Shown in pieces: positions 1-12,066 of a stretch of DNA of 64,000 nucleotides (position 1 is its first letter; the number at the start of each line of letters is the position of its first letter). The notes under the pieces were generated by a model that saw only the letters and a list, made by a program, of their open reading frames with translations, was not told where the DNA came from and searched no databases. Where the stretch lies: NCBI GenBank assembly GCA_039619475.1, contig CM077115.1:144340274-144404273 (forward strand), in the 5' to 3' direction. The position numbers were made by a program, and so were the translations under genes. The DNA comes from Icerya purchasi. Taxonomy: Eukaryota > Arthropoda > Insecta > Hemiptera > Monophlebidae.

Positions 1-870
1 CCTTTTCTTTTTTTTTAACATATATTACATACATACATACATACATACATAATATATATATATATACGTATGTATGTATATATCCATACGTGCATACTCC
101 TGCGTAATAAAGTGATCGCCGCTGTATTTAAAAATACTATTTTTGCATATACAACAATATTAGTCCATTTCGATTTGTATGGCGTATATTTTTATATACC
201 TATATATTTTTTCCCCCCAGTTCTAGTTCAGAATTTAAAAAAAAAAGTAAACAAATAAATCGTTAAAACAGTCATAGTTCCTCGACGAGGACTGTGTTTT
301 TTTTTTTTTGTTTTTTGTTTTTTTTATTTCCTTTCTACTAATTTTTATGGTTTCTCACTTCATCTGCGGGTTCGGAACATGATTTTATTGGAAATATTTA
401 CAACAGCTTAAAATTGACAAACGAAAGAAAAAGTCCGGTAGCGCAGAAATGGAAAAAATTTACGACAGCATGGGAACTTTTTTTTTATAAATTTTGTCGT
501 TTTTTTTTTTTTTATGGGGTCACAATCCAAACTAGAACTTATATAATCTTCTAACCTATTTTATAATTATTTGTACTTTCTTAATGATGATAATAATACA
601 GAGCCAATCTCTTATCAGCGTTCTAAACCGCTAAGAAGTAAGACGTATATACGCATTACACACATACATTCTACTTAATAAGTCGGGTGTGGTGGCTCCG
701 TTGATGCTAGTTTTTCTCTCGAGTGAAATTTGGATCCAACTATTGAAAATATCGAAAATTATGCCAATTTAGCAATCAAGGTAAATGTTTAGAAGAAACA
801 AAATGATTCCATTTCATGCGCTCCAATACTACCTCTGTATGTACATGTTACTGCATTACACAACATCTGT
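1..870. other. AT-rich non-coding DNA
   Basis: No gene seen. The stretch holds a short ACAT tetranucleotide run near 28-51, TA-rich DNA, and several T runs of 9 or more bases (298-310, 481-487, 500-514). No frame here has a recognisable domain. Confidence 0.6.
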
Positions 871-886
871 ATGTTTATTTACATAC

Positions 887-1500
887 TTATAAATCATCAT
901 CAGCTATTTTCATCCACTGCTGGATGTATCTCTCTCGAAATTCTTTCCATTTTTTCTTGTCTCCTTTTGAAACCCTGATTATATCGTCCACCCAACGCGT
1001 TAACGGTTTGACTCTTTTACGTGTTTTCTGTTTGGCACCCACATTGTCATTCGCAAGGAGTTCTGGATGTCTTGCGAGATGACTAGTCCCTATCTCCATT
1101 TTGATTTTTTTATCGTTTTTGTACTATATCTATTATTCCTGTAGTTTCCCCGATCCATTTGTGTTCTTTTTTATTCTTTAGAGTTATACGAACAATCATT
1201 CTTCCTTCAATCCTCCTTTGTGCTACTCTTCCACTCTTCTCTTAGTCTTCCTTCCGTTGCTGCTGTGGTATTCCATGTTTCACATCTATAAGTCATCATT
1301 GGCAGTACACACACTGATTAAATGTTTTCCTTTTAAGACTTATAGGAATCTTTTTATTTTGTAAGACGTTCTTTTATTTACCACCGGCAAGAGCAGCCAT
1401 TTGCATTCTTCTTGTTATTTCCTCTTACAATCTGTTGTCACACCTTTTCTAATCTGTGCTAAATAATTAAATGATGGCACTTCCTGCACTGTCATCTGTG
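887..1500 (-). pseudogene. LINE ORF2 C-terminal remnant (non-LTR retrotransposon)
   Basis: On the minus strand the frame at 887-1099 encodes a 70-residue segment containing LTRWVDDI followed by a KKWKEF...YIQQW stretch. This resembles the pattern RPxTRWxDDIxKVxGxxWxxxAQDRxxWxxxxEAYxQQW at the extreme C-terminus of reverse transcriptases from arthropod non-LTR retrotransposons. Upstream on the same strand (about 1100-1350) broken frames still read like MTY-CETW and AQRRIEGRM-VRITLK, which normally lie just before that tail. Stops and frameshifts interrupt the series, so this is a dead 5'-truncated copy. A related tail occurs on the plus strand at 23,359-23,541. Family assignment below the level of LINE is uncertain. 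Confidence 0.65.
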
Positions 1501-2336
1501 GTCTATCGTAATATTATAGGAATTTTTATTTGTGAACGATTTAACTTAAAGTTGATAAAAACATTAAAGTCCAAAATAATACTTACAAGGATGTAGGGAG
1601 AGGAGGGGTCTTTTAATTTCAGATAAAATTTTCAATTTTCAGATTGTTAACAATGAAAAAGAAGGCGGGGTAAAACTATATCTTTACAACGCAAGTATTG
1701 AAAAAGGAATTCCTTATTCTGGCTAATTAGTGTGACTCTTTCTGTGCGAACCATATACTAAAATTTTAATTTGCAAGATTAGAGTCACTAAAGCATAAAC
1801 GTGAATTATTAAACAGGCCCATATCGGCATAATAATTAAAAATTGTTGCACAAAAATTATAATTAATTCGCCATACTTCTTCAGTTTGGTAATTTATTTT
1901 GATGCGCGCATTTCTTAATATCGGTTTTATCGTTTTATATGTTATTTTATAATGAATATTATTATCACGACCTTCCCCCGTGTAGAGATGGGACTTTATA
2001 CAGCTTATTGAATAGCATACGGTATCAAAATCGACTTAAAAGTGACGCGCAAAACTTCAACCTACCAACGAGAGATCTGCATGTCCAAAAATTACGTATA
2101 CAACGTTTAAGAGAAAACATCTTTTCTTTTTGAATCAAAAATGCGTTCTTAAGTAAATTACGTCGTCGTTTTTATAGAACTTTGTATTTTTTTTTTCTTT
2201 TTGAGTATTGTTAAAATATACATAAAAATATAAACCAACTAAACAAATGTTGAAAACAGACAAGTTCAATTTTCCGTTATTTATGGATTTGACTTTTTAA
2301 ATATATATGTATACATATATATATATATATATATAT
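1500..2336. other. AT-rich non-coding DNA
   Basis: No gene or named repeat seen. It ends in a TA-rich tract (about 2302-2336) that forms the left border of the MITE starting at 2337. Confidence 0.55.
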
Positions 2337-2985
2337 CAGTGACGGATCCACGCGGAGGGTAGAATAGGGGACATGCTCCAAAAAAAAAAAAAACCAAAGC
2401 CTCTATGAAAAAATTTATTATAACAGTGAAACTTAATTTATGCTATAAAAGATTTGTATAAATATTACAAATACGGATTTTAATAACTAATATTTAATAC
2501 TGTTTTCTAGTAAAACTATTAGTATTCCTTTTTTATTCTATTTTAAATGTCGTCGATCGTTTGCCATTTTTGTTTATTTTTAATTTTTATTTTGCAATTT
2601 TACTTAAAAATAGTTCAATGAGGAATATGTGTATTTTTTTTTTACCTCCCCACGGGGGGAACACAAAGAACTCGGATCGGATTACTAACAAATATAAAAA
2701 AGAAGTAAAGTGTCTAACAAAAATACTATCTTACTATTTCTAAATTACCTATTTTAGAGCTAGAATTTTATAATTTCGTTTTATTTTTCACCCCTAAATA
2801 TAAGACAAAAGTTAAATTAAAAATTGTAATATTATGTATTTTTAAAACATTTTTAAATTTCTATAAAGGTCGCTGTTTGATTTTCTTTGTGAAGCAAGGG
2901 GTGTTTCTCAAATCTACTGCCTACCGTAGAAGATTTTACGTCATTATATAATCCCCCTCCTCTAATGTAATTTTGGATCCGTCCT

Positions 2986-2987
<2 letters not shown>
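2337..2987. mobile_element. MITE, GGATCC-type terminal inverted repeats, copy 1
   Basis: The left end reads CAGTGACGGATCCA and the right end, reverse-complemented, reads CAAGGACGGATCCA, giving about 12 of 14 matching terminal bases. The 651-bp interior is AT-rich and non-coding. A homologous element lies at 36,245-36,866: both contain CGGATCGGATTACTAACAAA and a similar tract around 2450-2520. Both copies are bounded on each side by TA-dinucleotide arrays, which hides the target duplication. The terminal motif resembles hAT-type non-autonomous elements, but an 8-bp duplication cannot be proven inside TA repeats. Element status is well supported by two copies; superfamily is an inference. Confidence 0.75.

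Positions 2988-3041
<54 letters not shown>
2986..3041. repeat. (TA)n microsatellite
   Basis: About 55 bp of uninterrupted TA dinucleotides directly abut the right end of the MITE copy at 2337-2987. Confidence 0.95.
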
Positions 3042-3044
<3 letters not shown>

Positions 3045-4690
3045 GACTACGTCATTCTTAAACCGGACTACACTACATTTTTTGTCCCATCATTATCTTC
3101 CGTTTACTTTATGTAAGATAACAAACGTTGAATACTGTACAATTGCTAAGATTTTTTTTTTTTTTTTAAAGAACGGGTAATATGACGTGGTCAATTGGAG
3201 ACGATTTCTGTAAAAGAAATTTAGAAAAAAAAAAAAGAGATACGGGTCATGGAGACTTGCCCCCTTGCGAGGCTCTCGAAAGGCAGAATTTTATGTACGT
3301 ATAGAAACGTAAAGTGAGTCCAATACCCTTGATAAGGTAAACGGATATTGTGCAATTAAGCTCTTTACGATGTTTCAATTCTAATCTCGGTCTTTCTTCA
3401 CTTTCCTCGATAACTTCTAGCTCGGTAAAATGTGTGTGTGTATGTGCGTGTGTTATTACATAGAAAATCACGTATTCTAATGAGGAAAAGAAAAAAAAGA
3501 AACATACTACACAATATTACGGTGATAATTTTAGAAACGGAAAAAATACTTCTGCAGAATCTCGTATATTGCGCAAAAGTAATTTTCCATTTTATTTAAA
3601 AGATAGCCCCCAGCCAGCCGACAACTATTGTTTACTTATTCTTCCGTCAACTGTAGTGATGTCACACACTTAAAATGTAATATGCAACGGGGCACACCAA
3701 AAACGGAACTTCGTAAGCTGAAACACAACGACAGCGGTGAAATAGATCGCGTTATACACGAAACACGAGTGTGTGACTTTGGGAAGATGACGCGGCGAAA
3801 GACAGGCGCGGAATAGTAGACATTTTTGAAAGAAATATGGTCAGCATATAACAGGAAGGAATTGACTACTTCCAAAATTAAACTTTGCGGTAAGTGAGCT
3901 AAGTAGTCATGCAAATTGCGTAGCTATGTTTCAGCTGAGTCAAGCATAGGCACAAAGTTGATAATACGCCCCTTGCCAGTCACGCAGCGCCTTAGGTGTT
4001 GATGGTATGCCTTTTTTCTATCGAAGCCTAACCCAGCCCACACATAGCACACGCACAGCCGACGCCAACGTTTTCTTGTATACTGATCATGTGAAACATA
4101 ACGAATAAATTAAAACTTTTAACAACCGCAAAAAAAACAAAAAAAAGCTTAAAAACCCACGCATCTACGACACCTTTGTTTTCTTCGCGCAGGCGACATG
4201 CTGTGACTACATTCTGATACATGTTTTGCAAAATGAAATCCGCATGGCGGTTGCAACAGGAGTTGACAGTAGGCCTTCTCGTAAGTCAAACATTTGTATA
4301 GGTTTAAATGGAGTTGCGCAAAATTTCCAGATGCTTTCTTACATATTTGTATAATTAATATAGTTGGATGAATCGAGCTTAGTTGTACAACAGCAACTAA
4401 TGCAAAGTGCCAAAATTGTACCAGCGCGTTCAGAGGCTTCTGCCCTCGGGGACAAAACTGAGACGGTATCTTATTGTTTATTCGAGCAGCTTTGAAGTAC
4501 ACTATTTTATCAGTCGCTGGTGGTCTCACAAGTCTGGACAATTTTCAGTGAGCGGCCTACTCTTCGAAAATCTGTTAATCTTTCGATTCATTTTCTTAAT
4601 CTATTAAGCAGAACTACTGCCGATGACAGAATATTGATTAGTGGAATTTTCCGTTAAATGTAAGATATTATTTATTTACCTTTCTATAAA
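3042..4690. other. Non-coding DNA, no gene recognised
   Basis: Open frames of up to 130 codons occur (for example minus strand 4149-4541), but none has a recognisable domain, and overlapping frames on both strands argue for chance. A short GT-rich run lies near 3430-3455. Confidence 0.45.
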
Positions 4691-4699
4691 TTTCACGGG

Positions 4700-5720
4700 G
4701 TCCGGGCTTCGGCGAAATTTTTTTACAACCGGTTGTTCTCTCGATGGGGCAAACTTGCCGTCTCTTCTGTCGGTGCCCTAGTTCGTGCGGCGCCCGGCAT
4801 TTACGTCGCGATCGGCAACATTGTGTAGGGGCAATGCGAGCGGCGCCAAAAACAATGCGCACGAACGCGCGGGCGAAATGACGTTCGCCATGTATCGCGT
4901 TCATTAGGCGACAGATGAAGAAAAAAATTGAAAAAGAAACACAATCGTGGGAACGATTATGCGCGCACAGAGAGATCGCGCCATCGTCGTCGTCAATAGA
5001 ATAACGAGGCTCGAGATGGACGGAAGGCAGCCAGCAGAATTTCTCTCACTCGCTTGTCACGTTGTTGCGATATAAATTAGAAGCAGACGGACTGACGATG
5101 GTTCGGCCGCATCCATGCGATATTCTCACGTTTGGCAACCTTCGATATCGTGAAAGCGTCGTTAGCACGGCTAAAAAATTACCAGCCACCGAACGTTCCC
5201 ATAGCGCAGGCGGTGCGCGCGAGTTTTCCCATCAATTTAGAAATTTTCGGCCATTTCGTGAAAACAAAGCGAGAAAAGCCGCTGACCAGCAACTTCAACG
5301 AGACCGTTTTTCCGATGCTGCCTAAGCTGCTGGTCGCACGCGTGACTAGAGGCTAACCTTCGAACGGGAAACGGTTTGAAAGAATTCCGGAGGAAGCGTT
5401 TCGTCGTCAGCAAGTGTGGCGGGAAAGCGAAAGGGGCGGAAACACGCCAATTCTGGGGGGGGGGGAGTACAGCAATAAACCGTACTGGATAACGATAATA
5501 AATAAAAATGGGGAATTTCATCGCGATTTTCCGCACGAACAAAACGAAAATACACTTCGTCGCGTAATACGAACAAAAAACCTAACCGGCGAATATTGTA
5601 GGACGCATTTAAATCGGAATTACGAAGAAATCCGTAACTTCCATCCTCGAGCAAAGCTATTGGAAGCTGTGTAGCGTCACGAAATAGTGCTATGCACGTT
5701 GTGTTCCGGAGGATCACTCA
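4700..5720. other. GC-richer, CpG-dense island
   Basis: This kilobase is visibly richer in G, C and CpG than its surroundings (for example 4780-4890 and 5150-5420). Overlapping open frames on both strands (5062-5325, 5237-5542, 5346-5717, 5414-5674) are of the kind that GC-rich DNA gives by chance. No domain is recognised. A G run lies at about 5455-5465. It could be a promoter or 5' untranslated region; nothing in the sequence proves it. Confidence 0.4.
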
Positions 5721-6237
5721 ATTGTAGACTTGCCACAGCTTTGTGTTACCCGACAACCGGTAAAGGTGTTTTCGATGGGACACGACGCTCACCTTAGCTC
5801 TCCACCCCTTTTTTGGTAAAAGTTTGGAAAGCCGAGTAAAATCGTCGTCTGACACTACAATATATTCGCGAGCTAACGTACCACCCCTCCTGTGGGGGCT
5901 CCAAGCGGCAGTGTCTGCTAACATGTTGAATTTCAAGATATCGTTGCCGTTATCGACTTACTCTGTCAGCAACGCCGGTTGTTCTTTTATTACATATACC
6001 GGACAATATCGATAGGGAAAATTTTGCGGTTGTTTAAGAATTTACGACCACAGCTTTTCATCTCGTGATATTTCTAAATATTATACATGTTAAAACTGTT
6101 ACGCAGACAAGAGATTGTCAATATCGTCCCTAAAATGCAGTGTTCGACAATATTTATGGTGCTATATCGAGCACTGCACGCATTTATACATGATATATTT
6201 TCCATGTGTGTATAAAACTCGATAGTCATGTATATAT

Positions 6238-6693
6238 TGTAATGTGCCCATTATGCGTTAAAGCATTTTGAAATAGAGGATCGATAGATTTTTATAATTG
6301 TGCGCGAATGTCCCAGCATACCCGAGCGACCATCGTTTTTGAAAAAACGGTTCTTCGGTGGTTGGATTTTAAGCAAATAAAGGACAATAGGCAGGCCAAG
6401 GATTTCGGTCAGAGGTAGTTAATTAAATTTTTACCTTTCCTCTAGTTAATGTTGACCCCCAAGCAGCAGGAGCAGCTTTCTTCGAATACGTTAGCGCGAA
6501 GTGCGGATTATTTATTCGCAAGTTCATTTGTCGAAGTAAATTAAGTCCTATAATACCAACCCTCGCCGACCGTAACCGCTGCATTAACTCGCGGAGCGCC
6601 AACTTATCGACAATAACCTCTGATAGAGTTACTGCATAATTTATCGTATAAATACCGAAATTTTTGTATTTATATTTACTAACTGCGTGTCTA
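6238..6693 (+). mobile_element. Possible solo or remnant LTR (tentative)
   Basis: At 6238 the sequence TGTAATGTGCCCATTA, preceded by a TA tract, resembles the first bases of the LTR at 41,629 (TGTAATGTGACCATTA), also preceded by TA. At 6694 the sequence TGGCGACCCCGGTCG resembles the TGGCGAC-type primer-binding sites that follow the left LTR in insect Ty3/gypsy elements. A TATAAATA box lies at 6647-6654. Against this, I see no second LTR, the inferred 3' end is TA rather than CA, and the interior is unrelated to the 41.6-kb element. A relic LTR is possible, not shown. Confidence 0.3.
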
Positions 6694-6708
6694 TGGCGAC
6701 CCCGGTCG
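6694..6708 (+). promoter_or_regulatory. Possible retrotransposon primer-binding site
   Basis: TGGCGACCCCGGTCG fits the TGG start expected from pairing with a tRNA 3' CCA end, and is the main reason for suspecting an LTR just upstream. The priming tRNA is not identified. Confidence 0.25.
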
Positions 6709-6925
6709 TCAACAATCGGTGCAAAAAGTTTTCTATAAAATAAAATTGAAACCCCAATAAAATGAACGAAATAAAAAAGAATTTAATAAAAAGATACGAT
6801 AATAATACAAAAAATTAAACGTAGATGCAGGGCGGCTGCCTCGTTGGACATTAGAAGCTAAGTCCAGTTGTCCTGGGTAGAGCTACCTTTTCGGTTGGCC
6901 CAGCCCCCCCCCCCCAAAAAAACAG

Positions 6926-7512
6926 CTATTGTAACAAGGAATGTAAAATGTGGCACGTGTGAAATACGTTTTTCTCGACTGTTCACTACAGCGAGATCGC
7001 TGAGTAAGAAAATTCTGGTTTACGATTAAATTAGTTGTTTTAATTATTTCTTTATCGTTACCTGATATTTTTAGTTTATATATGTAAGAGTAATGTGAAT
7101 TCTTAAATTTTATTTTTTTAAATATTAATAAAATTAATTTTTTCTTCTTTTATTATAGAAAAAAAATTCATCATTTTCATTAATTTCTCCATTTTTCGAT
7201 AATTTGTAAGTTAGGCAAAAAACTAATAAATAATAATAATATAAATTACAACGAGCAGAAAATAAAATAACGTAAGTTGGGGTAAATAAAGCAATCTTAA
7301 TATAACGTGAAACACAACTTTACACGTTTAGCCTTGAAAAATTTTTAACGAAAAATACTGCAAAATGTGGCACGTTCTTTAAAGAAACCCAACCCAGCTT
7401 TCAACTATTTCGATATTGATTCTCGTTGCAAGGACGTTGTATTTAAATGTACAGTAATCGATTTTCAAAAAAAAAACACATTGCACATTTCACATTTCTC
7501 GCTGCAACGGGC
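6926..7512. mobile_element. Decayed PIF/Harbinger-like MITE, relative of 9147-10,231
   Basis: The left part (TTGTAACAAGGAATGTAAAATG, then a block near 6975-7035) and the right part (block near 7405-7512 ending CGCTGCAACGGGCAAC) match the corresponding ends of the intact element at 9147-10,231. Interior DNA is about half as long. The outermost bases are not preserved: a GGCCC stands at 6897-6901 before a C13 run, and the right end lacks GGGCC. It appears to be an internally deleted, older copy. Confidence 0.6.
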
Positions 7513-8540
7513 AACATTTGTGATTCCCAGTATGAGGATAGTGAACTAAATCTCAATAAACGCCGAGCATTACAGATTTAACAATTTCAAATTTTAAAAA
7601 AATCCTTTTTCGTGATCGGCATTTAATAGGTACTAAAAAAATTAACAATCACAGAATAGTCCTGCGATATGAAACAAAATAATAAAATAAACTATCGTTA
7701 TAAATTTAATTTTTTTTTTAAGAAAATAAAATTAATTATTATTATTTATATATACATATAGATAGGTCCTTTTATTTTATATAGTTTTTGGGCTTTATAG
7801 TTTGCCTAAAATCTAACAAAGAAGAAAACACACGTCGATAAAAAAAATAATAACTTTTTTGTTACTGAAGAACGTATTGCCTGATTTTTTTTCGATAAAA
7901 ATTTGCCAGCTGAGCAAAATAGTAGTTGTATTTTTACGAAAGCAATTTTTTTAATCATACCTGAAAGAAACAGAATTTTAAAACTTTCAAATGAAGCACT
8001 TCATCAACATTTCACTATAGACTGGGCAGGCCCAAGAGTATCTCCATGGAAAGTTTGATATATACATATATATATATATATAGGTATATATAAAAGACGT
8101 TTTTTTTTTTAAATTTCATGTAAACAGACACACATGCATTTTTATTTTAATGCAAGCCGTTTATTGAAATATCATGAATGGTCAATCCATTCTTAGATTT
8201 TCTATTTGTTTGTTGGATAATTTTATTATATAACATATTTCATCATTTCACCGGTAAACGTTCAATCGGGTTTCTTAACTTTTCTCCCTATTAAAAATTT
8301 CATAATAATCTTTAAGTCGTTAAAAATTAACGTAATTAAATTTGGAAACTAACAAATAAACCATTATAACACTAGCCAGAGTGCCAAATAAAATCACTTT
8401 TTTTTCTTTTCCACATAATATTTTTCTCGTACTGTCGCTGGACAATTTCGTTGAAAAGAAGTTTTTCAAAAAAAAAACGAAGGCAATGAAAATAAAATCG
8501 AATTCAAGTAGCTAGCGATATTTTTGTATACAATATTCGC
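7513..8540. other. AT-rich non-coding DNA
   Basis: No gene seen. There are short TA tracts near 7746-7765 and 8059-8092 and several A/T runs. Confidence 0.55.
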
Positions 8541-9080
8541 AACATCGGCGCTTAATGTTTACAGAGAACCGGATGATAGTGGCACCGTCCGAGGAGAATA
8601 AGCGGAAGGTAAATATACACTGTCGATTTTGATTGCCTACTCCACCGCGAAGCAGAAATAACACGAGATTTCGGAAATAACTCGAGTCAGCACTTTCCGA
8701 TTAACATCGAAACTTTTTTTGAAAGTTAAATAAAAAATGTGGAGCGGCGCTAGTCAAAGTTCATTCTATTTCGAGAGCGGCATGTTTCGCGGCACCCCCT
8801 CCTCCCGCGCCGGAAAATCGATGAGTCGGCCATTTCGATTTTCCATGTTCACGGTTCGCGGCCGGCTATGTGTTTCGATATATCAGTGTATCAGCCGATA
8901 AGCAGTACAGATCCAGCTTCTGCGCTTTTATTTGCTGACTGCTCGGTTTATTGACACATGCGCACACTTCAGCTGTGATATTCGTTACTATTAATTAATA
9001 ACGGCTATGCGCTTCCCGGCTGTCCTCTTGAATATCGATTTCTCCGTTCGACGGCGATCTCGCTGCAAATCATTTTACCG
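8540..9080. other. CpG-rich patch
   Basis: This patch has more G, C and CpG than its surroundings (8755-8880 especially), with no convincing open frame. Regulatory or exonic function is possible but unsupported. Confidence 0.3.
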
Positions 9081-9143
9081 TTATCTTCGGGTAGGCCTTG
9101 CGATTTATTGAATCGCTTATTGTTAGGGAAAGAGTTCTGTGTC

Positions 9144-9146
9144 TTA
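9144..9146. repeat. Target-site duplication TTA (left)
   Basis: TTA immediately precedes the element; the same triplet follows it at 10,232-10,234. Confidence 0.7.
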
Positions 9147-10231
9147 GGCCCGTTGCCCATTGCAGCGAGGAATGTGAAGTGTGAAATGCGGAATGTGTAA
9201 TGTGCTTTTTTTCAACTGCTCAATGCAGCGAGTTTGCCTAGCGAGGAAATGATAGTTTGCGATCAAATTATCGAATTTTTATTTAATCTTTTACCTTTTT
9301 CAATCTTTACTCGTTTGTTTTCATTTTAATATAGGTTTCTGTGTTAACAAGGTTTATTACGTAATACATTTAATGGGCAACAAGTGAAATACTCCGGCTA
9401 TTAATATAGACTAAAAATCAAACTCCGTATAAATGTTACAATTATTGAAACAACAAAAATTTATACGCATTAGATTTATAAATAACGCGGAACTCGTTCC
9501 AAACTTTTGTATCACTTTATATAAGATTATTAAATAGTACATATTTATGTAGGATCGAAATTAAACACCTCGTAGAAAAAATTAAATAATTAATGTTTCG
9601 CTAAAGTATAATAAATTTTGGTTTTTAGGTTGGATTTTGTAATTAATTGTAAATTGATCGACTTAATATCCTAATTAAAACACCGCAATATAATTATTGC
9701 TTTTAATTTATAATCACTTTACATTATTATCGAAGCAACAGATTTTAAATAATTTACCATCTTTTATTTCAAGTTTTTGTGTAATTATATCCATCTTTCT
9801 CACAATTACATTTTTAAAATCTTTCTGTTCTGTACTGTATAAAATTTACAGTTCCTAACCGTTTCAATTAATTTTCCCATTAGTATATAGAAATTATTAA
9901 ATTAAAAAAAGGGACAAATATACAAATTATAAACAAAAAATATACTTGAATTGTATATAAACTGAAAATGGCAAAGAAATATTTTATAAAAGACAACTAT
10001 TATATCAAAAATACATGTATGAAACATTTGAAATACACGAAATGCGTTTTAAAAAACTCGCTCAGTGAGCGATCTGGACGGAGGGATTATTTTACCTCGC
10101 TCGCCTCTTTTGACTATTTCGCGATATCGATTCTCGCTGCAATGGGCAATGTTACATTTAAATGTACTGTAATGGATTTTCAGAAAACTCATTGCACATT
10201 TCACATTCTTCGATGCAATGGGCAACGGGCC
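9147..10231. mobile_element. PIF/Harbinger-like MITE, 1,085 bp
   Basis: The left terminus begins GGCCCGTTGCCCATTGCA. The right terminus (10,193-10,231) is its reverse complement: the first 18 bases match perfectly and about 36 of the first 41 match overall. Both ends are flanked by TTA. A 3-bp TWA target duplication is diagnostic of PIF/Harbinger DNA transposons, and the GGCCC start is compatible. The interior is AT-rich and encodes no transposase; the longest frame (9968-10,237, 89 codons) runs into the right terminal repeat and is not coding. Subterminal blocks also recur in inverted orientation: CAGCGAG near 9164 and 9233, and CTCGCTGCA near 10,134. A shorter decayed relative lies at 6926-7512. 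It would need a transposase in trans. Confidence 0.8.
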
Positions 10232-10234
10232 TTA
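10232..10234. repeat. Target-site duplication TTA (right)
   Basis: TTA follows the right end of the Harbinger-like element, matching 9144-9146. Confidence 0.7.
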
Positions 10235-10790
10235 TGAACGCATTTCCAGCAATAATATTTGAACTTTCCGAAAGAAAAGAAGAAAAACTGTAAAAAGCTC
10301 GGCGATCTCACTGTTGAAAGTACTTTTCTTCCGTGTGTAGACATTTTGCAAAGACTACCTACTTATTGAAAATCGTTAATAAAAATTTATGCTAATTTTC
10401 GCCAGCTACTCCGAAGTAAATTAAAATAATAAAACATTCATCAGACGTTTCAGTTGCTTCATTTTCATTCAATATTGCGTATTAGGACCTAAAATGACGG
10501 CTGGTTGTTTTGTAAAGTTAATATATTTCGTTAGAATCGGGGTCATATTAAAAAAAAAACACGAAATGAATAAGTTTCTCCACTGGATGGGGAAGAAATC
10601 TGCGTCTGACGGATTCTTGTATTTAGTACAGGTACGATGCGTAAATAGTATTGAACAATTTTTACAAGGATAAGTTTAGATGCTACACTTGAAGAACCTG
10701 TTTCCAGCTTTTGTGTACTTTGATCGGCAAAGTTGTTCTTCCCGGGGGGTGGGTATCAGTATTTTGCGTAGTTAGGTTCGATGTGACACC
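10235..10790. other. Non-coding DNA
   Basis: No gene seen between the MITE and the decayed LINE. A short G run lies at 10,744-10,750. Confidence 0.5.
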
Positions 10791-12066
10791 TTAACGATGC
10801 ACTGTTTCCAGTTTACATTAACTCCGTTCATAGTTGTGTTACGAATGCCAAACTTTACGCATATGCGCCGATGATATTGCTCTCTGGTAATCGAACACCA
10901 AGTCATAGAAATTGCGGAAGGGCTACTTTAGGAATAAGGTCTGCAGATGTGGGTATACGACAAAAAATGATTAATAAATGTCAAAGAATCAAAAGTTATG
11001 TACGTAAGAACACCAAGTGTGTAGGTTTAGAAAGTTCGTTCCTAAAATAGTGTTGCATAATGTGGATTGTCTCTTCCTGGAGCTGAAGTATGCTGTTGTG
11101 ATCCCCGCTAGAAACGGTTGATAATTTTAAGGACCTTGGAATAACAACATTTGATAAGGCGTTAACGTGGAAAGTTCACATTGATAACATTGCCAGGAAA
11201 ATCAGGCAGACTATACCGGGCCTTATTAGGAATTAAAACAGGTTATGAATTACAAAAGCACGAGATTGTATTTTGACACTCGCTCATTAAATAATGTCTA
11301 GGATTAGGTACGGAATAGAAATTTGGGGAGAGGCAAAAAAAAAACGGAATTAAGGAAAAAATTATTAAGCTACAAAAAAAATGTTTAAAAATAATATTTT
11401 CACCGAGCTGATAACTCGGTGGGATAATAATAAAGAAATGTCTCGAAAAATGTTTTTTTATTACTGGAAACTCTTAAAGATATAAAATAGAAAAAAGAAG
11501 ATTACCGACAAGGGACCAAGAACTGTGACAGATTATGTTTCATAAGACCTAAAAGGATTAACAATAAAATTGACGAATGTTGATGAGGAAGTTTTGAATT
11601 AAACAGTCGGTACCGAAGGAAATTAGAGAACAATGCGCAATCTGGAAATATGAAAGGACAAAATAAAAATTTGGTTGATAGCTTGGTGCAAAGAATGAGA
11701 AAAGAGTAGACGAAGGAAAGAAACAAAGAGAATAATTATAAATAATGTAATAAACAAAGAGAAAAGGGGAGTTTTTTGGCTCTTAGCTACACTAATGTAT
11801 GGTGGCTCCTTCTTTTAGCTGCATATCTCTTTTGACTTACGTGTAAATGTTGTTTTAGGATGTCGGTATGAATTTAAGAAATTAGACGTAGAATAGTAAA
11901 AATAGAAGTTAACTTGAATTAAGTAATTATATATAAGACGAATATGATGTATTAGCTTTAAGATGTATATTTAGGAATAAACGATATAATTATGTTGGGA
12001 ACCCACACAGACGAGCAACTGCCTTGTGGGGCCCGCAAATTATTTTTAAATAAATAAATAAAAAAA
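10790..12066 (+). pseudogene. Decayed LINE reverse transcriptase, 3' part, with tail
   Basis: Broken plus-strand frames give the order expected of a non-LTR retrotransposon. First comes an FPVYINSV segment running into KLYAY and ADDIALW, the RT active-site box, split by a small indel at about 10,868. Then VDNFKDLGIT and ALTWKVHIDNIARKIRQT lie around 11,120-11,210. A segment reading MSRIRYGIEIWGEA follows at about 11,295-11,335, and KLQKKCLKIIF lies near 11,370-11,395. Stops occur throughout. The copy ends in an AAATAAATAAATAAAAAA-type tail at about 12,048-12,066. The 5' part (endonuclease, RT fingers) is missing. It is Jockey-superfamily-like in general; the exact clade is unresolved. Confidence 0.7.

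Noticed and set aside
4149..4541. 130-codon minus-strand frame
   Set aside because: No recognisable domain and overlapping frames on both strands. No splice or promoter context seen.
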